A stretch of DNA of 64,000 nt from the NCBI GenBank assembly GCA_023404495.1, contig JAEYBE010000058.1, positions 1 through 64,000 on the forward strand. Direction: 5' to 3'. This document shows positions 41,816-51,523 of the stretch, in pieces. Both the position numbers and the translations under genes were made by a program. Every line of letters starts with the position of its first letter. Positions within the stretch are counted from its first letter, which is position 1. The notes under the pieces were generated by a model. That model was given only the letters and a program-made list of their open reading frames with translations, was not told the origin of the DNA and searched no databases. The DNA comes from Actinomycetes bacterium. GTDB taxonomy: Bacteria > Actinomycetota > Thermoleophilia > Solirubrobacterales > JACPNS01.

Positions 41816-42817
41816 TCACGCGGCAAGCACCGGCAAAACTTCGATAAAACCCTCGGCGAGCTTCAGGCGCGAGAGGCGCTTGATCAGCTCGTCGCGGTTT
41901 TTGATCGAGAGCTTGGCCAGCAGTTCTTCAGCGTCCTGCCAGGCCTCGTCGGCGATCACCACGCTGGCGAAGGCCTTGATGTCGGCGGCGCTGCCGCGCA
42001 GGAGCGCTTCGCAGGCGCGATTTGGCTCTTCCATCTGTGCGACCGCGGGCACCAGAACCTGCCAGCAGTCGTGGCGGGTTGTCGCGGCGATCATCTTGTC
42101 CATCGTCGCCGGCGGCATGTGACCGGCAATGTTGATCACGCGGATGTACTGCTCATCCGAGAGCTGGCTAAGGAGATCCATCGCCTCGGGCCAGAGATTG
42201 TCCTTGAGCGCCGTCTTGATGATCGAGGCAATGCGCTCATCGGACTGCGGCGCAAGCGCTACCGAGATGCGGTCCTTGTCCTCGGCGACAAACGCCGTGC
42301 GCAGCAGGGCCTCATCTGAGGAGAAGCTGAACGCTGCGCGCAGGATGTCCTCGGAGGCAAAGCCAACGAACTGGCCCATCGTCACGTACTCGTGCCGCTT
42401 GATCAGCTCGAGCGCCAGGCGCTCGACCGTGCCGTTGTCAAGCCGGCTGAGCACCGGGGCGACGCGGCGCGGGTCGATCGCGGTGGCGATGTCCACGACA
42501 AATCCGGTCGGAAGTTTGGAGACGACATTCGCCGCCTGCTTGGGATCGACAAAGCCGGCGATGCGCGCGGCGAGCACAGGGCCGACGGCCTCACGCGTGA
42601 GGCTCGCGATCACCGACGAGGGGAGAATGTTCCCCAGCTTGGCAAAGCGCTTGAGGTTGGAGCTCTCGTCGCCGTAGAAGAGTTCGACCAGCTGCGCGCG
42701 CAGCTCGCGCAGGGTGTCGGCGTCGCTTGCCGCGAGGTACTCGACCTCTTCCGGGTCGACCTGCAGGAGGTGCGCAATCTTGACGATTTCCGCGTGCGTT
42801 GCCAGCTGTGCGCTCAT
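41816..42817 (-). CDS. Alpha-helical repeat protein of unknown function
   Basis: 333 aa, nearly all helical, with repeated units of about 35 residues (VVSKLPTGFVVDIATAIDPRRVAPVLSRLDNGTVERLALELIKR and later). Loosely similar to MgtE-N or HEAT-like repeats. No signal peptide, no Cys motif. It follows the 79-aa gene by 20 bp on the same strand. Confidence 0.7.
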   Translation of the reverse strand: MSAQLATHAEIVKIAHLLQVDPEEVEYLAASDADTLRELRAQLVELFYGDESSNLKRFAKLGNILPSSVIASLTREAVGPVLAARIAGFVDPKQAANVVSKLPTGFVVDIATAIDPRRVAPVLSRLDNGTVERLALELIKRHEYVTMGQFVGFASEDILRAAFSFSSDEALLRTAFVAEDKDRISVALAPQSDERIASIIKTALKDNLWPEAMDLLSQLSDEQYIRVINIAGHMPPATMDKMIAATTRHDCWQVLVPAVAQMEEPNRACEALLRGSAADIKAFASVVIADEAWQDAEELLAKLSIKNRDELIKRLSRLKLAEGFIEVLPVLAA

Positions 42818-42837
42818 CGCCCCAAAGTCTCCTGCCG

Positions 42838-43077
42838 CTAGACCCCGAGGATTTTTCTGACGGTGCCGCGTAGCGGGCGGGGTGCCTGATTGACGATCGA
42901 CTCCTCGGCCTGGGCGACCGTCTCTTGATGCGTCACCAGAGCGCCGTTGATCTGCGCGTCCAGTCGTTGCAGGTCACGCGCCGGAAGCTTGTCCAGTGTT
43001 CTTGGCGGTTTGGCCCCCAGCGTCTTGGCGAGTTGCTGGTAGGCGGCCGAAGTCTTTGCCTTTGTTGTGGTTGCCAT
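42838..43077 (-). CDS. Small helical protein
   Basis: 79 aa, Ala/Gln/Lys-rich, helical, no known motif. Probably cotranscribed with the helical-repeat protein downstream. Function unknown. Confidence 0.6.
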   Translation of the reverse strand: MATTTKAKTSAAYQQLAKTLGAKPPRTLDKLPARDLQRLDAQINGALVTHQETVAQAEESIVNQAPRPLRGTVRKILGV

Positions 43078-43226
43078 GCTGGCGATCTGCGTCCCTTACG
43101 CCCTAGTAGATCAGGCCGTGCGGATGTTCTGCACCGGCTGGTGAGAACTCACAGCACCCTATACCCATCGGCTGGCGCTAACCCCGAGTTGACCTCAAAA
43201 CTACTGGTACTTGCAGGGTTTTTCGG

Positions 43227-46200
43227 CTAATGAACGGCGACTTTGGGCGTCACGCGGTCAAGCCAGGCGGGCATCCACCAGTTGGCGTCGCCAAAGAGCC
43301 GCATCGTCGCGGGGAGCAGAATCAGTCGCACCAGCGTCGCGTCGATCGCGATTGCGAAGGCCAGTCCAAGCCCCAGCTGCGCGCTGCTGATCAGCTCAGT
43401 GGTGAAGGCCATCGCGGTGAAGAGCACGCACATCACCAGGGCAGATCCAGTGACGATGCCGGCAGTCTTGGTGACGCCGTCAGAGATCGCGCGCTCGTTT
43501 GATCCGTGGTCCATGTAGCTCTCGCGCATGCGGTTGATCATGAAGATCTCGTAGTCCATCGAGAGCGCGAAGGTGACCGAGTAGACGACGAAGAAGCTCG
43601 TCGCCTCCATCCAGCCGGGGCCGCCCAGGAGCGGCGACTCGCCCTGGAAGAGCAGAGCGATCAGGCCCATCGCCGCGCCGACGGTGATCAGGTTGAGGAT
43701 CACCGCCTTGATCGCCAGAAGCGGCGAGCGGAAAGCGACCAGCAGGAAGAGGAATGACATCAGCGAGAGCGCGGCAAGCAGCAGCGGGATGCGGCTCTTG
43801 GTGAAGATGTCGTAATCCAGGAACGTGCGTCCCGGGCCTCCGACGTGCACGTCTGCATCGAGCTGCTTGGCCAGCGGCGCCGACTGCTCGACCAGGCGGT
43901 CGTTGAAGGCGGCGAGCGACTTGTCGGTCGGCTCTTCCTTGGTGAAGATGTAGGAGCGCGTGGCGGTGCCGCCGCTGGCCTCATTGAGCACCAGGGCGAG
44001 GTTGCGCTTCTGATCGGCGGGCGCGGCCGCGAGCAGGGCCATGGTGAGGTATGGCGAGCTGCCGACCTTTTTGAGCGAGACCTCGCCCTGCGCGTCGGCC
44101 TCGCGGCGCAACTTGGCGAGTCGCTGCTCGCCGTCGGAGAGGCCCTTGCTGAGCTTGCTGGTGTTCTTGGTGCCGGAGCTGAGCCCATCGGCGAGGCTGC
44201 TGCTGCCGCTGGCTGCGCCCGACAAGCCATTGGCCAGTTGCTGGCTGCCCGACGAGAGCGGAAAGAGTCCGTTTGTGAGCTGGCCCGATCCGGACTTGAG
44301 CTGACTTAGGCCGCTCGAGAGCTGACCGCTGCTGGCGGCGATCTGCCCGACGCCGGCGGTGAGCTTGGCCGCGCCCGAGTCGAGCTCGTTCGCGCCGCTC
44401 CGCGCGCGATCGGCCCAGATCTGCGAGTAGGAGATCGCGTTCCTGACCCGGTCGTTGCGGGCCTTGGCCTCGGAGATGCCACTGCCCGAAGAGTTCGCGC
44501 TGCTGCGCGCGGAAGTGAGCGAACTGCGCGCTGCCTGAACCGAAGGCTCGTTCTGCTGATCGGCCGGAAGCGAGTCGATCGCGCCGATCGCCTGGTCGAT
44601 CGCGGCTACTGCCTGCTGCTGGGGTGAGGCGATCGCGGAGATCGCGCTGCCAGTTGAGGCCGCAAAGTTTGAGAGCAACTGCAGGCCGCTGGCGAAGCTG
44701 CGCGCGCTGTTTCGGGCCGTGCGGGTGCCGAGCTTTAGCTCCGCGGATCCTGCGCGGAGCTTGGCGAGCGCAGAGTCGAGGCTGCCGGCGCCGCTCGCCG
44801 CTTTGCCAAGGCCGGCGTTCAGCGCGCTCGAGCCCGACCGAGCCTGCGAGAGCCCGCTTGCCAGCTGCTGCGCGCCGGCGAGCGCCGCGCCGTTGGCGGC
44901 GGCGAGCTGGCTTGCTCCCTTGCCGGCGGTCTTTAGTTTGCTGTCGAGCTTGGCCGCGCCGGTGGATGCGGCGCCCAGCCCGGTCGAGACCCGCGCGAGG
45001 TTGGTCGGGGCGGACTCGGTCGACTTGGAGAAGTTGCGCGCGCGGGTGGTGCCAAGGCCAACGATGTACTTCGTCGCCGGATCCTTGGCGACGTCAGCCT
45101 GGAAGGCGTTGAGGGCGCGCACATCCTTGGGCGAGGTGATCGGCAGATCCTTCGAAGTCGCGATCACCTCGTAGGGCGCCATCACGCCGCCGCCGTACTG
45201 CTCGGATACGGCCTCGGTGGCAACGCGCATCGGGTTGTCGGAGCGGAACATCTTCAGGTCCGGCCCGCCGGTCTTCAGGCCCAGCGCGTAACCGCAGAGC
45301 AGCAGCAGCGGGATCAGCGCGGCGGCGGTGGCGGCGATCGGGTGACGGGTGATCGCGTTGATTGCCGGGGCAAGGCGCGCGCCGCTCTCGGTGCGTCCCA
45401 GCGCCCAGCGGTCGATGTTCGGGCCGACGAGCTTCAGGCAGGCGGGCAGCAGAGTAAGGGCGGCAAGGATGCTGAAGAGCCCGGCGAGGATCACGCCGAT
45501 CGTGCCGGTGGTCATCGAGGCCCAGCCAAAGCAGACGCCGATCACGATCAGCCCGGCCAGCACGAGGATGCCGCCGGCGAAGACGACGGTCCTGCCTGCC
45601 GTGGCGAGCGAAGCATTGACGGCCTGATCGACGGTTTTTCCGAGCTTCAGCTCATCTCTGAATCTTTGGACAAAGAGCAGCGAATAGTCCACCCCCAGCG
45701 CGAGGCCAATGATCGAGCCGCTGGCCTGGGCGAGGATGTTGACCGGGGTGATCAGGCCAAGCAGCGTGACGGTGCCGGTGGTGACGCCGATCACAGCGAG
45801 GCCCTGCACGAGCGGGATGGCAGCGGCGATCGGCGCGCGGAAGATCAGCAGCAGGATCAGCAGCAGGAAGGGGAAGGCAAGGATTTCGGCTTTGAGCGCG
45901 CCTTCAAAGACGCGGTCGACCAGTTCGGTGGAGAAGCGAGCTTGGCCTGCGACGGTGGCCTGGATGTCGTCGGGCAGCGCGAAGTTGAGCGCGGCGTTGA
46001 TCTTGGGCAGCGTGTCGCGCCCGGCGTCGACGACTTCTTTGTTGATGGTGATGATCAGCAGCGCGCGCTCGGGGGTCTGACGCATCAGGTCCGGCGCTCC
46101 GGCAGACCAAGGGGAGGCGGCAGAGACGCCCTCGATCTTGTTGAGCTTCTTGACCAGTGGCGGGCCTGCTGTGTCGAGGGCGATCTGCGGTCCCTCGAGC

Positions 46201-46535
46201 ATCACGGTCACGGGTGTGGATTTGCCGAAGGCGGCCTCGTCGATCGCCAGGGCCTGGGCGCTCGGCGTGCCGCGGATGATCAAGTCTTCGGCGTGGAGGA
46301 CCTGCTTGGCGAAGAGGCCGATGACGCCGAGGATCAGGGCGATGGCGAGCCAGATGCCGATCACCAGTTTCGGGCGCCTGAGGGCCAGTCGCCGGCGGAT
46401 CGCAGGTGGAGGTAGCTCGCGCTTTTCGGGCGAGATAGGCGCCCGCGCTCGCGCGGTGCCGGTCAGTTTTTGTACATCGATCTCGTCGTCGACGAGATCG
46501 TCACGCGGCTGGATTTCCAATCCCGACCCCTTCAA
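43227..46535 (-). CDS. Large MMPL/RND-family transporter with helical insert
   Basis: 1102 aa. Twelve membrane helices; SIIGLALGVDYSLLFVQRFRDEL and SVTFALSMDYEIFMINRMRES are the two Asp-Tyr coupling segments. Between the halves lies an insert of about 400 residues rich in Gly/Ser/Ala/Leu with repeated SG-x-x-L and GA-x-x-L units like those of YhgE/Pip proteins, expected to form a long extracytoplasmic helical stalk. Start is the first TTG; another TTG 15 nt later has AAGGGG before it and may be the true start. Substrate unknown, likely lipid. Confidence 0.9.
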   Translation of the reverse strand: MKGSGLEIQPRDDLVDDEIDVQKLTGTARARAPISPEKRELPPPAIRRRLALRRPKLVIGIWLAIALILGVIGLFAKQVLHAEDLIIRGTPSAQALAIDEAAFGKSTPVTVMLEGPQIALDTAGPPLVKKLNKIEGVSAASPWSAGAPDLMRQTPERALLIITINKEVVDAGRDTLPKINAALNFALPDDIQATVAGQARFSTELVDRVFEGALKAEILAFPFLLLILLLIFRAPIAAAIPLVQGLAVIGVTTGTVTLLGLITPVNILAQASGSIIGLALGVDYSLLFVQRFRDELKLGKTVDQAVNASLATAGRTVVFAGGILVLAGLIVIGVCFGWASMTTGTIGVILAGLFSILAALTLLPACLKLVGPNIDRWALGRTESGARLAPAINAITRHPIAATAAALIPLLLLCGYALGLKTGGPDLKMFRSDNPMRVATEAVSEQYGGGVMAPYEVIATSKDLPITSPKDVRALNAFQADVAKDPATKYIVGLGTTRARNFSKSTESAPTNLARVSTGLGAASTGAAKLDSKLKTAGKGASQLAAANGAALAGAQQLASGLSQARSGSSALNAGLGKAASGAGSLDSALAKLRAGSAELKLGTRTARNSARSFASGLQLLSNFAASTGSAISAIASPQQQAVAAIDQAIGAIDSLPADQQNEPSVQAARSSLTSARSSANSSGSGISEAKARNDRVRNAISYSQIWADRARSGANELDSGAAKLTAGVGQIAASSGQLSSGLSQLKSGSGQLTNGLFPLSSGSQQLANGLSGAASGSSSLADGLSSGTKNTSKLSKGLSDGEQRLAKLRREADAQGEVSLKKVGSSPYLTMALLAAAPADQKRNLALVLNEASGGTATRSYIFTKEEPTDKSLAAFNDRLVEQSAPLAKQLDADVHVGGPGRTFLDYDIFTKSRIPLLLAALSLMSFLFLLVAFRSPLLAIKAVILNLITVGAAMGLIALLFQGESPLLGGPGWMEATSFFVVYSVTFALSMDYEIFMINRMRESYMDHGSNERAISDGVTKTAGIVTGSALVMCVLFTAMAFTTELISSAQLGLGLAFAIAIDATLVRLILLPATMRLFGDANWWMPAWLDRVTPKVAVH

Positions 46536-46680
46536 CGCAGGCGGGGCTTCGCCTGCGGCGCTGTGGAATGAATCAACCTACTGAAATTGCCTGAACAGGG
46601 CAACCCGAATGGGACGTTTTGATCTCGCGAGTATCGGAAACGTGAGGGAGAGTCAAGGGCCTTTCCGGCTCAAACCAGAC

Positions 46681-46703
46681 GCGCCCCTCGGGTGTTTGGG
46701 CGC
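46681..46703 (+). promoter_or_regulatory. Leader hairpin of the His-rich secreted protein
   Basis: GCGCCC / GGGCGC arms around an 11-nt loop, directly before the GTGAGG ribosome site of the gene at 46720. Confidence 0.35.
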
Positions 46704-46719
46704 AGTGAGGATTTGAACC

Positions 46720-47382
46720 ATGAAGAAAGCATTGACAATCGTCGGCTCGCTGGCGCTGATCATCGGCGTCTTCTCGGCGCAAGCCTTCGCGCATGGGGGT
46801 GCGCGCGGCCATGGTCAGCATGGGTGGCACGGCAAGAAGCACGCGCAGGTCTATCGCGGGGTGCTGCTGCCTCCCACGGGCGCGACGGGAGCAACGGGCG
46901 CGACTTCGCGCACGGTGAAGCCGCGGGTATCACGCCACGCCGGCAAGCACCGCTCACGTCACGGCCAGCGCGCCTGGGCGAGTGGTCCGATCGGCGGCGC
47001 GCAGTGGGTGCAGAACTCCACGCGGTTCAGCTTCAAGGTGGGCGTGAAGAACCTCGCCCCGTCGACGACCTACAACGTCGCGATCTACGGGGAAACGGAC
47101 GGGCAGGGCTGCGCCAGCACGACCAACACGGCGCTGAGTGCGCCGACGGTACCGCCGTTGACGACCGACACGCGCGGCAAGGGCAAGACGAAGGTCAGCG
47201 GCGCGGTCGCTGATGCCTCGCTTGACAAGGCGACCAAGTACTACGTGAAGGTTGCTGATTCGAGCGGAGCGACCGTGCTCTGCGGAAAGCTCTACCGCTT
47301 CGGCAAGTACGCCTCGCACTGGCGTGGTTGTGGCTTCGGTCTTGGTGGAGCGCGTCACACCTCCGGTGGCAAGCACCACTAA
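46720..47382 (+). CDS. Secreted His/Gly-rich protein
   Basis: 220 aa. Signal peptide (residues 1-24, cut AFA-HG), a His-rich start (HGGARGHGQHGWHGKKH), three collagen-like GAT triplets, a basic patch, then a Cys-containing beta domain (about 85-195) and a His-rich end (SGGKHH). The His clusters suggest metal binding. Followed by a clean terminator. Not recognised. Confidence 0.75.
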   Translation: MKKALTIVGSLALIIGVFSAQAFAHGGARGHGQHGWHGKKHAQVYRGVLLPPTGATGATGATSRTVKPRVSRHAGKHRSRHGQRAWASGPIGGAQWVQNSTRFSFKVGVKNLAPSTTYNVAIYGETDGQGCASTTNTALSAPTVPPLTTDTRGKGKTKVSGAVADASLDKATKYYVKVADSSGATVLCGKLYRFGKYASHWRGCGFGLGGARHTSGGKHH

Positions 47383-47410
47383 CGCGTTGACATAGGACGG
47401 TCCGCGCTGA

Positions 47411-47452
47411 TTCCGGCGCCTTGCCTTCCCCGGCGAGGCGCCGGAACTTTTT
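47411..47452 (+). terminator. Rho-independent terminator
   Basis: 15-bp stem TTCCGGCGCCTTGCC / GGCGAGGCGCCGGAA (one G-T pair), 6-nt loop, followed by C-TTTTT. Ends the transcript of the secreted protein, before the tRNA promoter. Confidence 0.9.
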
Positions 47453-47464
47453 CCGGAAGATTCG

Positions 47465-47494
47465 TTGCCGATGGCTCGAACCGGCGACTAAGAT
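47465..47494 (+). promoter_or_regulatory. tRNA-Thr promoter
   Basis: TTGCCG (47465-47470) and TAAGAT (47489-47494), 18-bp spacing, placing the start about 6 nt before the tRNA. Confidence 0.65.
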
Positions 47495-47506
47495 GAGTCC
47501 CTTCAC

Positions 47507-47579
<73 letters not shown>

Positions 47580-47596
47580 TAGGTTTTATGCGGTAT

Positions 47597-48793
47597 TCAG
47601 CCGGCGAACCTCTGTGGAAGGGGTCTACCGGCGAACAAATGGCGAACATTTGAGCGCGAATCTGGCTCAGATTGTTCGCTTTTTTGATGGATCGCGACTT
47701 CTCTTCTTGCCTCGTCGACCAGCTCGCTGGCTGGCCTGCGATCGTCGGGATCGAGCTCGGCGATGACGTGCGCGTACGTCGAGAGGCACATCGTGGGCGC
47801 GTGGCCCATGATCTGCGCGACCTCGACGACGGACATGCCCTGGCGCAGCAAGAGGCTTGCGCAAGAGTGCCGCAGGCCGTAGGGAGAGAGGTCCTCGCGT
47901 CCGGCTTTGATCGCCGCACGCTTGAAGGCCTTCTGCCCCCAGCTCTTGTAGGCCTCGCGGTGCCAGGGGTCCCCGTCGTGCTCGTCGCTCGGGAAGATCA
48001 GGCCGCCGGGGTACTTGGGGCCGATCAGGCGCCAGTACTCGAGGTCTTCTCTTAGCGCCGGCATGATCGGCACCGAACGGATCGAGCTGGTCTTGGTCTC
48101 CTTGACTTCGCCGTATGCGACGGCGTCCTCGATCAGCAACGTCTTCGCGCGGACGTGATCCCAGCGAAGCGCGAGCGCTTCTCCGGGACGCAGGCCGGCG
48201 TAGGCGAGCACCGACACGAGGGTCGCGTCGCGATCCTTGCCTTCGGCGAGCAGGTGGCTTCGAATCAGTTCGATGGTCTGCGGCGTCGCCGGCCGGATGG
48301 CCTTCCGACGTTTGCCCGAGGGCTTCTTGACTCCGCTCACCGGGTTGTACTGAATCTCACCCCAGTTCACCGCCTTGTTGAGGCAGAGCTGAAGGACGTT
48401 CATCGTCTTCTTGATCGTCGGGTTGGTCCGGCCGTTCCTGGTGAGGTCGGCCTTCCACTCTTCGACCACGCGAGGAGTGATCTCCCGCAGCGGCACCTCG
48501 CCGAGGAACGGCATGATGTGCTTATTCCAGCTGTTCGAGTAGTTCGCCCGAGTTGCAGTGGCCCACTCCAACTTGGAGATGTCCCACCACTCCTCGCCGA
48601 ACTCCGCGAGCGTCTTCTTGCCCGCGTCGATCTTGGCCATGTCTCCGGTGAGTTTCTTCATCCGAAGAGAGCCATCGAACGCTTCGGCCAGCTTCTTCGT
48701 CGGAAACGTCTGCTGCCGGTTGTGGCCGCCTGCGCGGAACCGAACCATGTAGCTGATGTCGCCGTTTGCTTTCACTTTCTTGTGAACGCTCAT
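47597..48793 (-). CDS. int: Tyrosine recombinase / integrase
   Basis: 398 aa. N-terminal arm-binding region (VRFRAGGHNRQQTFPTKKLAEAF), core-binding domain (TRANYSNSWNKHIMPFLGEVPLREITPRVVEEW), then the catalytic domain with Arg in AYAGLRPGEALALRW, YGLRHSCAS (Tyr in place of the usual His, Arg kept), MGHAP, and the nucleophile Tyr in STYAHV. ATG 48791-48793 with AGGAG upstream is used; the frame is open further. Its 3' end abuts tRNA-Thr. Confidence 0.94.
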   Translation of the reverse strand: MSVHKKVKANGDISYMVRFRAGGHNRQQTFPTKKLAEAFDGSLRMKKLTGDMAKIDAGKKTLAEFGEEWWDISKLEWATATRANYSNSWNKHIMPFLGEVPLREITPRVVEEWKADLTRNGRTNPTIKKTMNVLQLCLNKAVNWGEIQYNPVSGVKKPSGKRRKAIRPATPQTIELIRSHLLAEGKDRDATLVSVLAYAGLRPGEALALRWDHVRAKTLLIEDAVAYGEVKETKTSSIRSVPIMPALREDLEYWRLIGPKYPGGLIFPSDEHDGDPWHREAYKSWGQKAFKRAAIKAGREDLSPYGLRHSCASLLLRQGMSVVEVAQIMGHAPTMCLSTYAHVIAELDPDDRRPASELVDEARREVAIHQKSEQSEPDSRSNVRHLFAGRPLPQRFAG

Positions 48794-48803
48794 AGCGCTT
48801 CTC

Positions 48804-49109
48804 CTATTTGAGGAATCCGCGCCTGGGTGTCTGTTCTTGAGCATATGGGCCGCGGCGTGCCGTCCGGGGCGGCCGAGGAGGGCTCTTGAACTCGACATCG
48901 CTAAATGCGGGGTCGACTTCGACGGCGCTCTGGTCGATCCAGGCGTCGAGCCACTCGCGGCGGATTCGGTAGCACTTGGACTGGCCGATGCGCGCGTGCT
49001 TTAGGCGTCGGGCCTCGAGGGCTCGGTAGATCGTTTTCGTTGAGACGCCGGCGTAGGCGGCTGCCTCTGAGACTGCGAGTAGGTGGTCTGGTTCTGATTG
49101 GCCGTACAT
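48804..49109 (-). CDS. xis: Excisionase-like HTH protein
   Basis: 101 aa (MYGQSEPDHLLAVSEAAAYAGVSTKTIYRALEARRLKHARIGQSKCYRIRREWLDAWI), a MerR-like helix-turn-helix of the excisionase family, 10 bp upstream of the integrase. ATG 49107-49109 is preceded by GGAGG at 5 nt, better than the ATG 27 nt earlier. May also regulate the integrase. Confidence 0.85.
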   Translation of the reverse strand: MYGQSEPDHLLAVSEAAAYAGVSTKTIYRALEARRLKHARIGQSKCYRIRREWLDAWIDQSAVEVDPAFSDVEFKSPPRPPRTARRGPYAQEQTPRRGFLK

Positions 49110-49179
49110 GGCCCCTCCGTTCGACTGAAGTTCCATTCAGTCCTAAAGAGGGAGGTTTGGAGCGACACGTCATCCGGTT

Positions 49180-49844
49180 GTGAAGAAAAATTCTTCGCAA
49201 CTTGACCTTCGCGCCTCCCGTCGGATTGGTCCGAGCCGAGCTCGCGATCCGGAGGCTTTGGAGAAAGCGCTCACGAACTCGCGCCACCGCGGAAGCGGTT
49301 TTGTTCTCGACTACGAAAAGCGTGAGGCCGTCCTGACGTTTCTAGCGCTTGCGCGGTACGGAGAAGAACTTCTTATCGGCGAGCTTGAGCTCTGGGCAGC
49401 CACGCGGAGTTGGTGCAGGCCGTCGATGAATGGCTTGACGGCCTTCCTGACGAGCTTTCCGAGATTGCGTATTTCGCACGGGAGGTCCCAGTACCTGCGG
49501 TCCGGCTAAAGCTCCGCGCACGGTCACGATCGGAGACCACCAAGGGTTGGGAAAAGATGCCGTCGCTCACCCACCTCGAACAGCCAACGTGCGATATCAC
49601 GTGTGTCGGTGGGAACTACCGACAGCTCATTTCGTTGTTTCTCGACGAGGTTGATGCGTTCCCCTCCGAAGAGGATCTGCCCCGGAATCTCCCGGCGAAC
49701 GCTCCAGAGATTTTCAGCGACGTCTTGGAGGCGACGCGGCGCTTCGGCTGCGGGACGGTGGTCGAACTGGACCCAGCTTCGATCACTCTCTTCGCCGGGA
49801 TACTTGGACTGGTCGACCCTCGGCCGAGCCTCGGACCGTTCTAG
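49180..49844 (+). pseudogene. Unknown gene, probably frameshifted near 49.39 kb
   Basis: Two overlapping frames. The first (49180-49509, GTG start) reads naturally to ...EELLIGELELWA at about 49396 and then turns Arg/Ser-rich; the second (open from 49389, to 49844) picks up as ELVQAVDEWLDGLPDELSEIAYFAREV. Joined they give one soluble acidic protein of about 220 aa. Single-base change or sequencing error likely; two overlapping genes cannot be excluded. Not recognised. Confidence 0.45.
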
Positions 49845-49935
49845 CTCTCGTTGAGCGTGAGCCCGGTGTGGCTGCCGGCGAAGCGCTCGATCGGCCATTC
49901 CTACTTGTGCTCGGGGACACACGCGAGCGCTCGGG

Positions 49936-50643
49936 TCAAAGGTCGTCCAGCGCGCTCGCGGGCGGAAGCTTGGGGAAGGAATCCGCCGCTCCGTACGCGA
50001 CAACTACGTTGTCTTTCGCCTTGATTTTGTAGTTCGGCCCCTGAGTGACCCGCTTGCCGTTGACGTACACCCAAACTCGCTCTTCTTTGTACGGCACGTA
50101 GGCGCCGAGTGAATCGGCCGTGAACTGCACCCCCCAAACACCGAATAGATCGCCCAGTCGAAACGGAAACGGCCGCGACGATTCGATGTGAATGACTCCG
50201 CTCGTATCGTGCGTGTGCAGTGAGGCCATGGTTGAGCTCGACGAGTCGACGCCAATGTCGGTCGGCACGTCGACCTTTTTGCCATCGACGTACACAGTCA
50301 AGAGCGAGTGGACGTGGTACGACTCGTCGCCACCGGGTGGGAAGTCAAGCTTTTCAATCCGCGCGGCCATTTCGCTGTATTCCGGATCCCATGGCGGCGG
50401 CGTTGCCTGGATCCCTGGGAGAGTGTCGTTCGCGATCGCGGCCGTGCGAGCTTCGGCCTTATCACGCTTGGTCTTCTGGCTAAGTCCGATGGCCGCCCCG
50501 CCGGCGACAGCCGCGACCAAGACGAGGCTTACACCCCCGATAAGCCGTCGACGCGCTGCGCGCTTGCTCGCGAGTTGCGCTTCTCGCTCGGCGTCCAGGC
50601 GCGCCTGACGGGCGCGCTCTTTCTGTTCTTTTCTACTGGCCAC
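49936..50643 (-). CDS. Membrane-anchored His-motif protein
   Basis: 235 aa. Basic cytoplasmic N-terminus, one membrane helix (about residues 34-54), then an extracytoplasmic domain with YHVHSLLTVYVDGKKVDVPTDIGV, ASLHTHDTSGVIHIES and FRLGDLFGVWGV. Paired His motifs (HVH, HTH, HIE) suggest metal binding; similar proteins of unknown function are found in actinobacteria. GTG start; a TAGTAT -10 (complement of 50660-50665) overlaps the BlaI-like box 18 bp upstream. Confidence 0.75.
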   Translation of the reverse strand: MASRKEQKERARQARLDAEREAQLASKRAARRRLIGGVSLVLVAAVAGGAAIGLSQKTKRDKAEARTAAIANDTLPGIQATPPPWDPEYSEMAARIEKLDFPPGGDESYHVHSLLTVYVDGKKVDVPTDIGVDSSSSTMASLHTHDTSGVIHIESSRPFPFRLGDLFGVWGVQFTADSLGAYVPYKEERVWVYVNGKRVTQGPNYKIKAKDNVVVAYGAADSFPKLPPASALDDL

Positions 50644-50661
50644 GAGACGATTCGCAAGGAT

Positions 50662-50676
50662 ACTACGCCCTGTAGG
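50662..50676 (-). promoter_or_regulatory. BlaI-like operator, box 1
   Basis: ACTACG-CCC-TGTAGG, one mismatch to CCTACR-N3-TGTAGG. Overlaps the -10 of the His-motif protein gene, where a bound repressor would block polymerase. Confidence 0.6.
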
Positions 50677-50715
50677 AGTTGTGACAAGTTTGCGGCGTCG
50701 GTGCCATATGTGCCG

Positions 50716-51468
50716 CTAAATGCGCCAGAGGAAGTCGAGAAAATCGAGCCCCGACGCATCGATGGCGTTGCGAGCCAAGATGTTCATTCGAAAGAACTCC
50801 CCCGAGGTCACCAGAACACCGATCAAAATGAGGATCACACCCGATGCAAATTGAATGGCTCCGTAGTGACGACGCACCAGACCGAGCGAATTTTGCAGCA
50901 CGCTGACTCCTAGCGCCGAAAGCAGAAACGGCACTGCGAGACCAGCCGAGTACGCCGCGAGTAGCAGCGCGCCCTGCGCGACCGTTCCGTGAATTGCGGC
51001 GAGACCGAGAATTGCACCGAGAGTCGGGCCGACGCAGGGTGTCCACGCGATTGCGAAGGCGGCGCCCGCCAACACAGGAGCCGCACGGCTTCCTGCGGCA
51101 CGGTCCACAAGCCAGCTCGATCGCCAGGAAACATTGACTCGATTCGCGACCGTCGACGCCACGAACACCGTGCCCATGACGATGAGCGTGAAGCCGGCAA
51201 CACGCGTCAGCGTCGCCTGATTGCCCGCGAGGAACGTTCCTGCGGCCGTCGCGCTGAGTCCCAGGAGGATGAAGATGGAGGAAAAGGTGGCGACAAACAT
51301 CAGCGCCCTGGCGGCGACACGCGGCCTGCTCATCGCCATGCCGAATTCGGTTGGCGCTTCGCCGCTCACCACCGCGAGGTAGCCCGGTACGAGCGGCAAA
51401 CAACATTGGGAAAGAAACGACACAACCCCGGCCGCCAATGCGAGCGTCAGGCTCGGCGAATCGATCAC
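50716..51468 (-). CDS. ccdA: CcdA/DsbD-like thiol transporter
   Basis: 250 aa, six membrane helices. The two redox Cys of the family are visible in SQCCLPLVPGY and TPCVGPTLG. CcdA carries electrons from cytoplasmic thioredoxin to extracytoplasmic thioredoxin-like proteins. The frame runs upstream into tlpA; the GTG at 51466-51468 (MIDSPSLTLALAAGVVSF) is used because it starts at the conserved first helix. Adjacent to its likely acceptor TlpA. Confidence 0.88.
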   Translation of the reverse strand: MIDSPSLTLALAAGVVSFLSQCCLPLVPGYLAVVSGEAPTEFGMAMSRPRVAARALMFVATFSSIFILLGLSATAAGTFLAGNQATLTRVAGFTLIVMGTVFVASTVANRVNVSWRSSWLVDRAAGSRAAPVLAGAAFAIAWTPCVGPTLGAILGLAAIHGTVAQGALLLAAYSAGLAVPFLLSALGVSVLQNSLGLVRRHYGAIQFASGVILILIGVLVTSGEFFRMNILARNAIDASGLDFLDFLWRI

Positions 51469-51523
51469 GTGGCGCCCCAATTGTTGCTGCGGGCGAGCAC
51501 GAATCTGGATTGGATCCGCGCGC

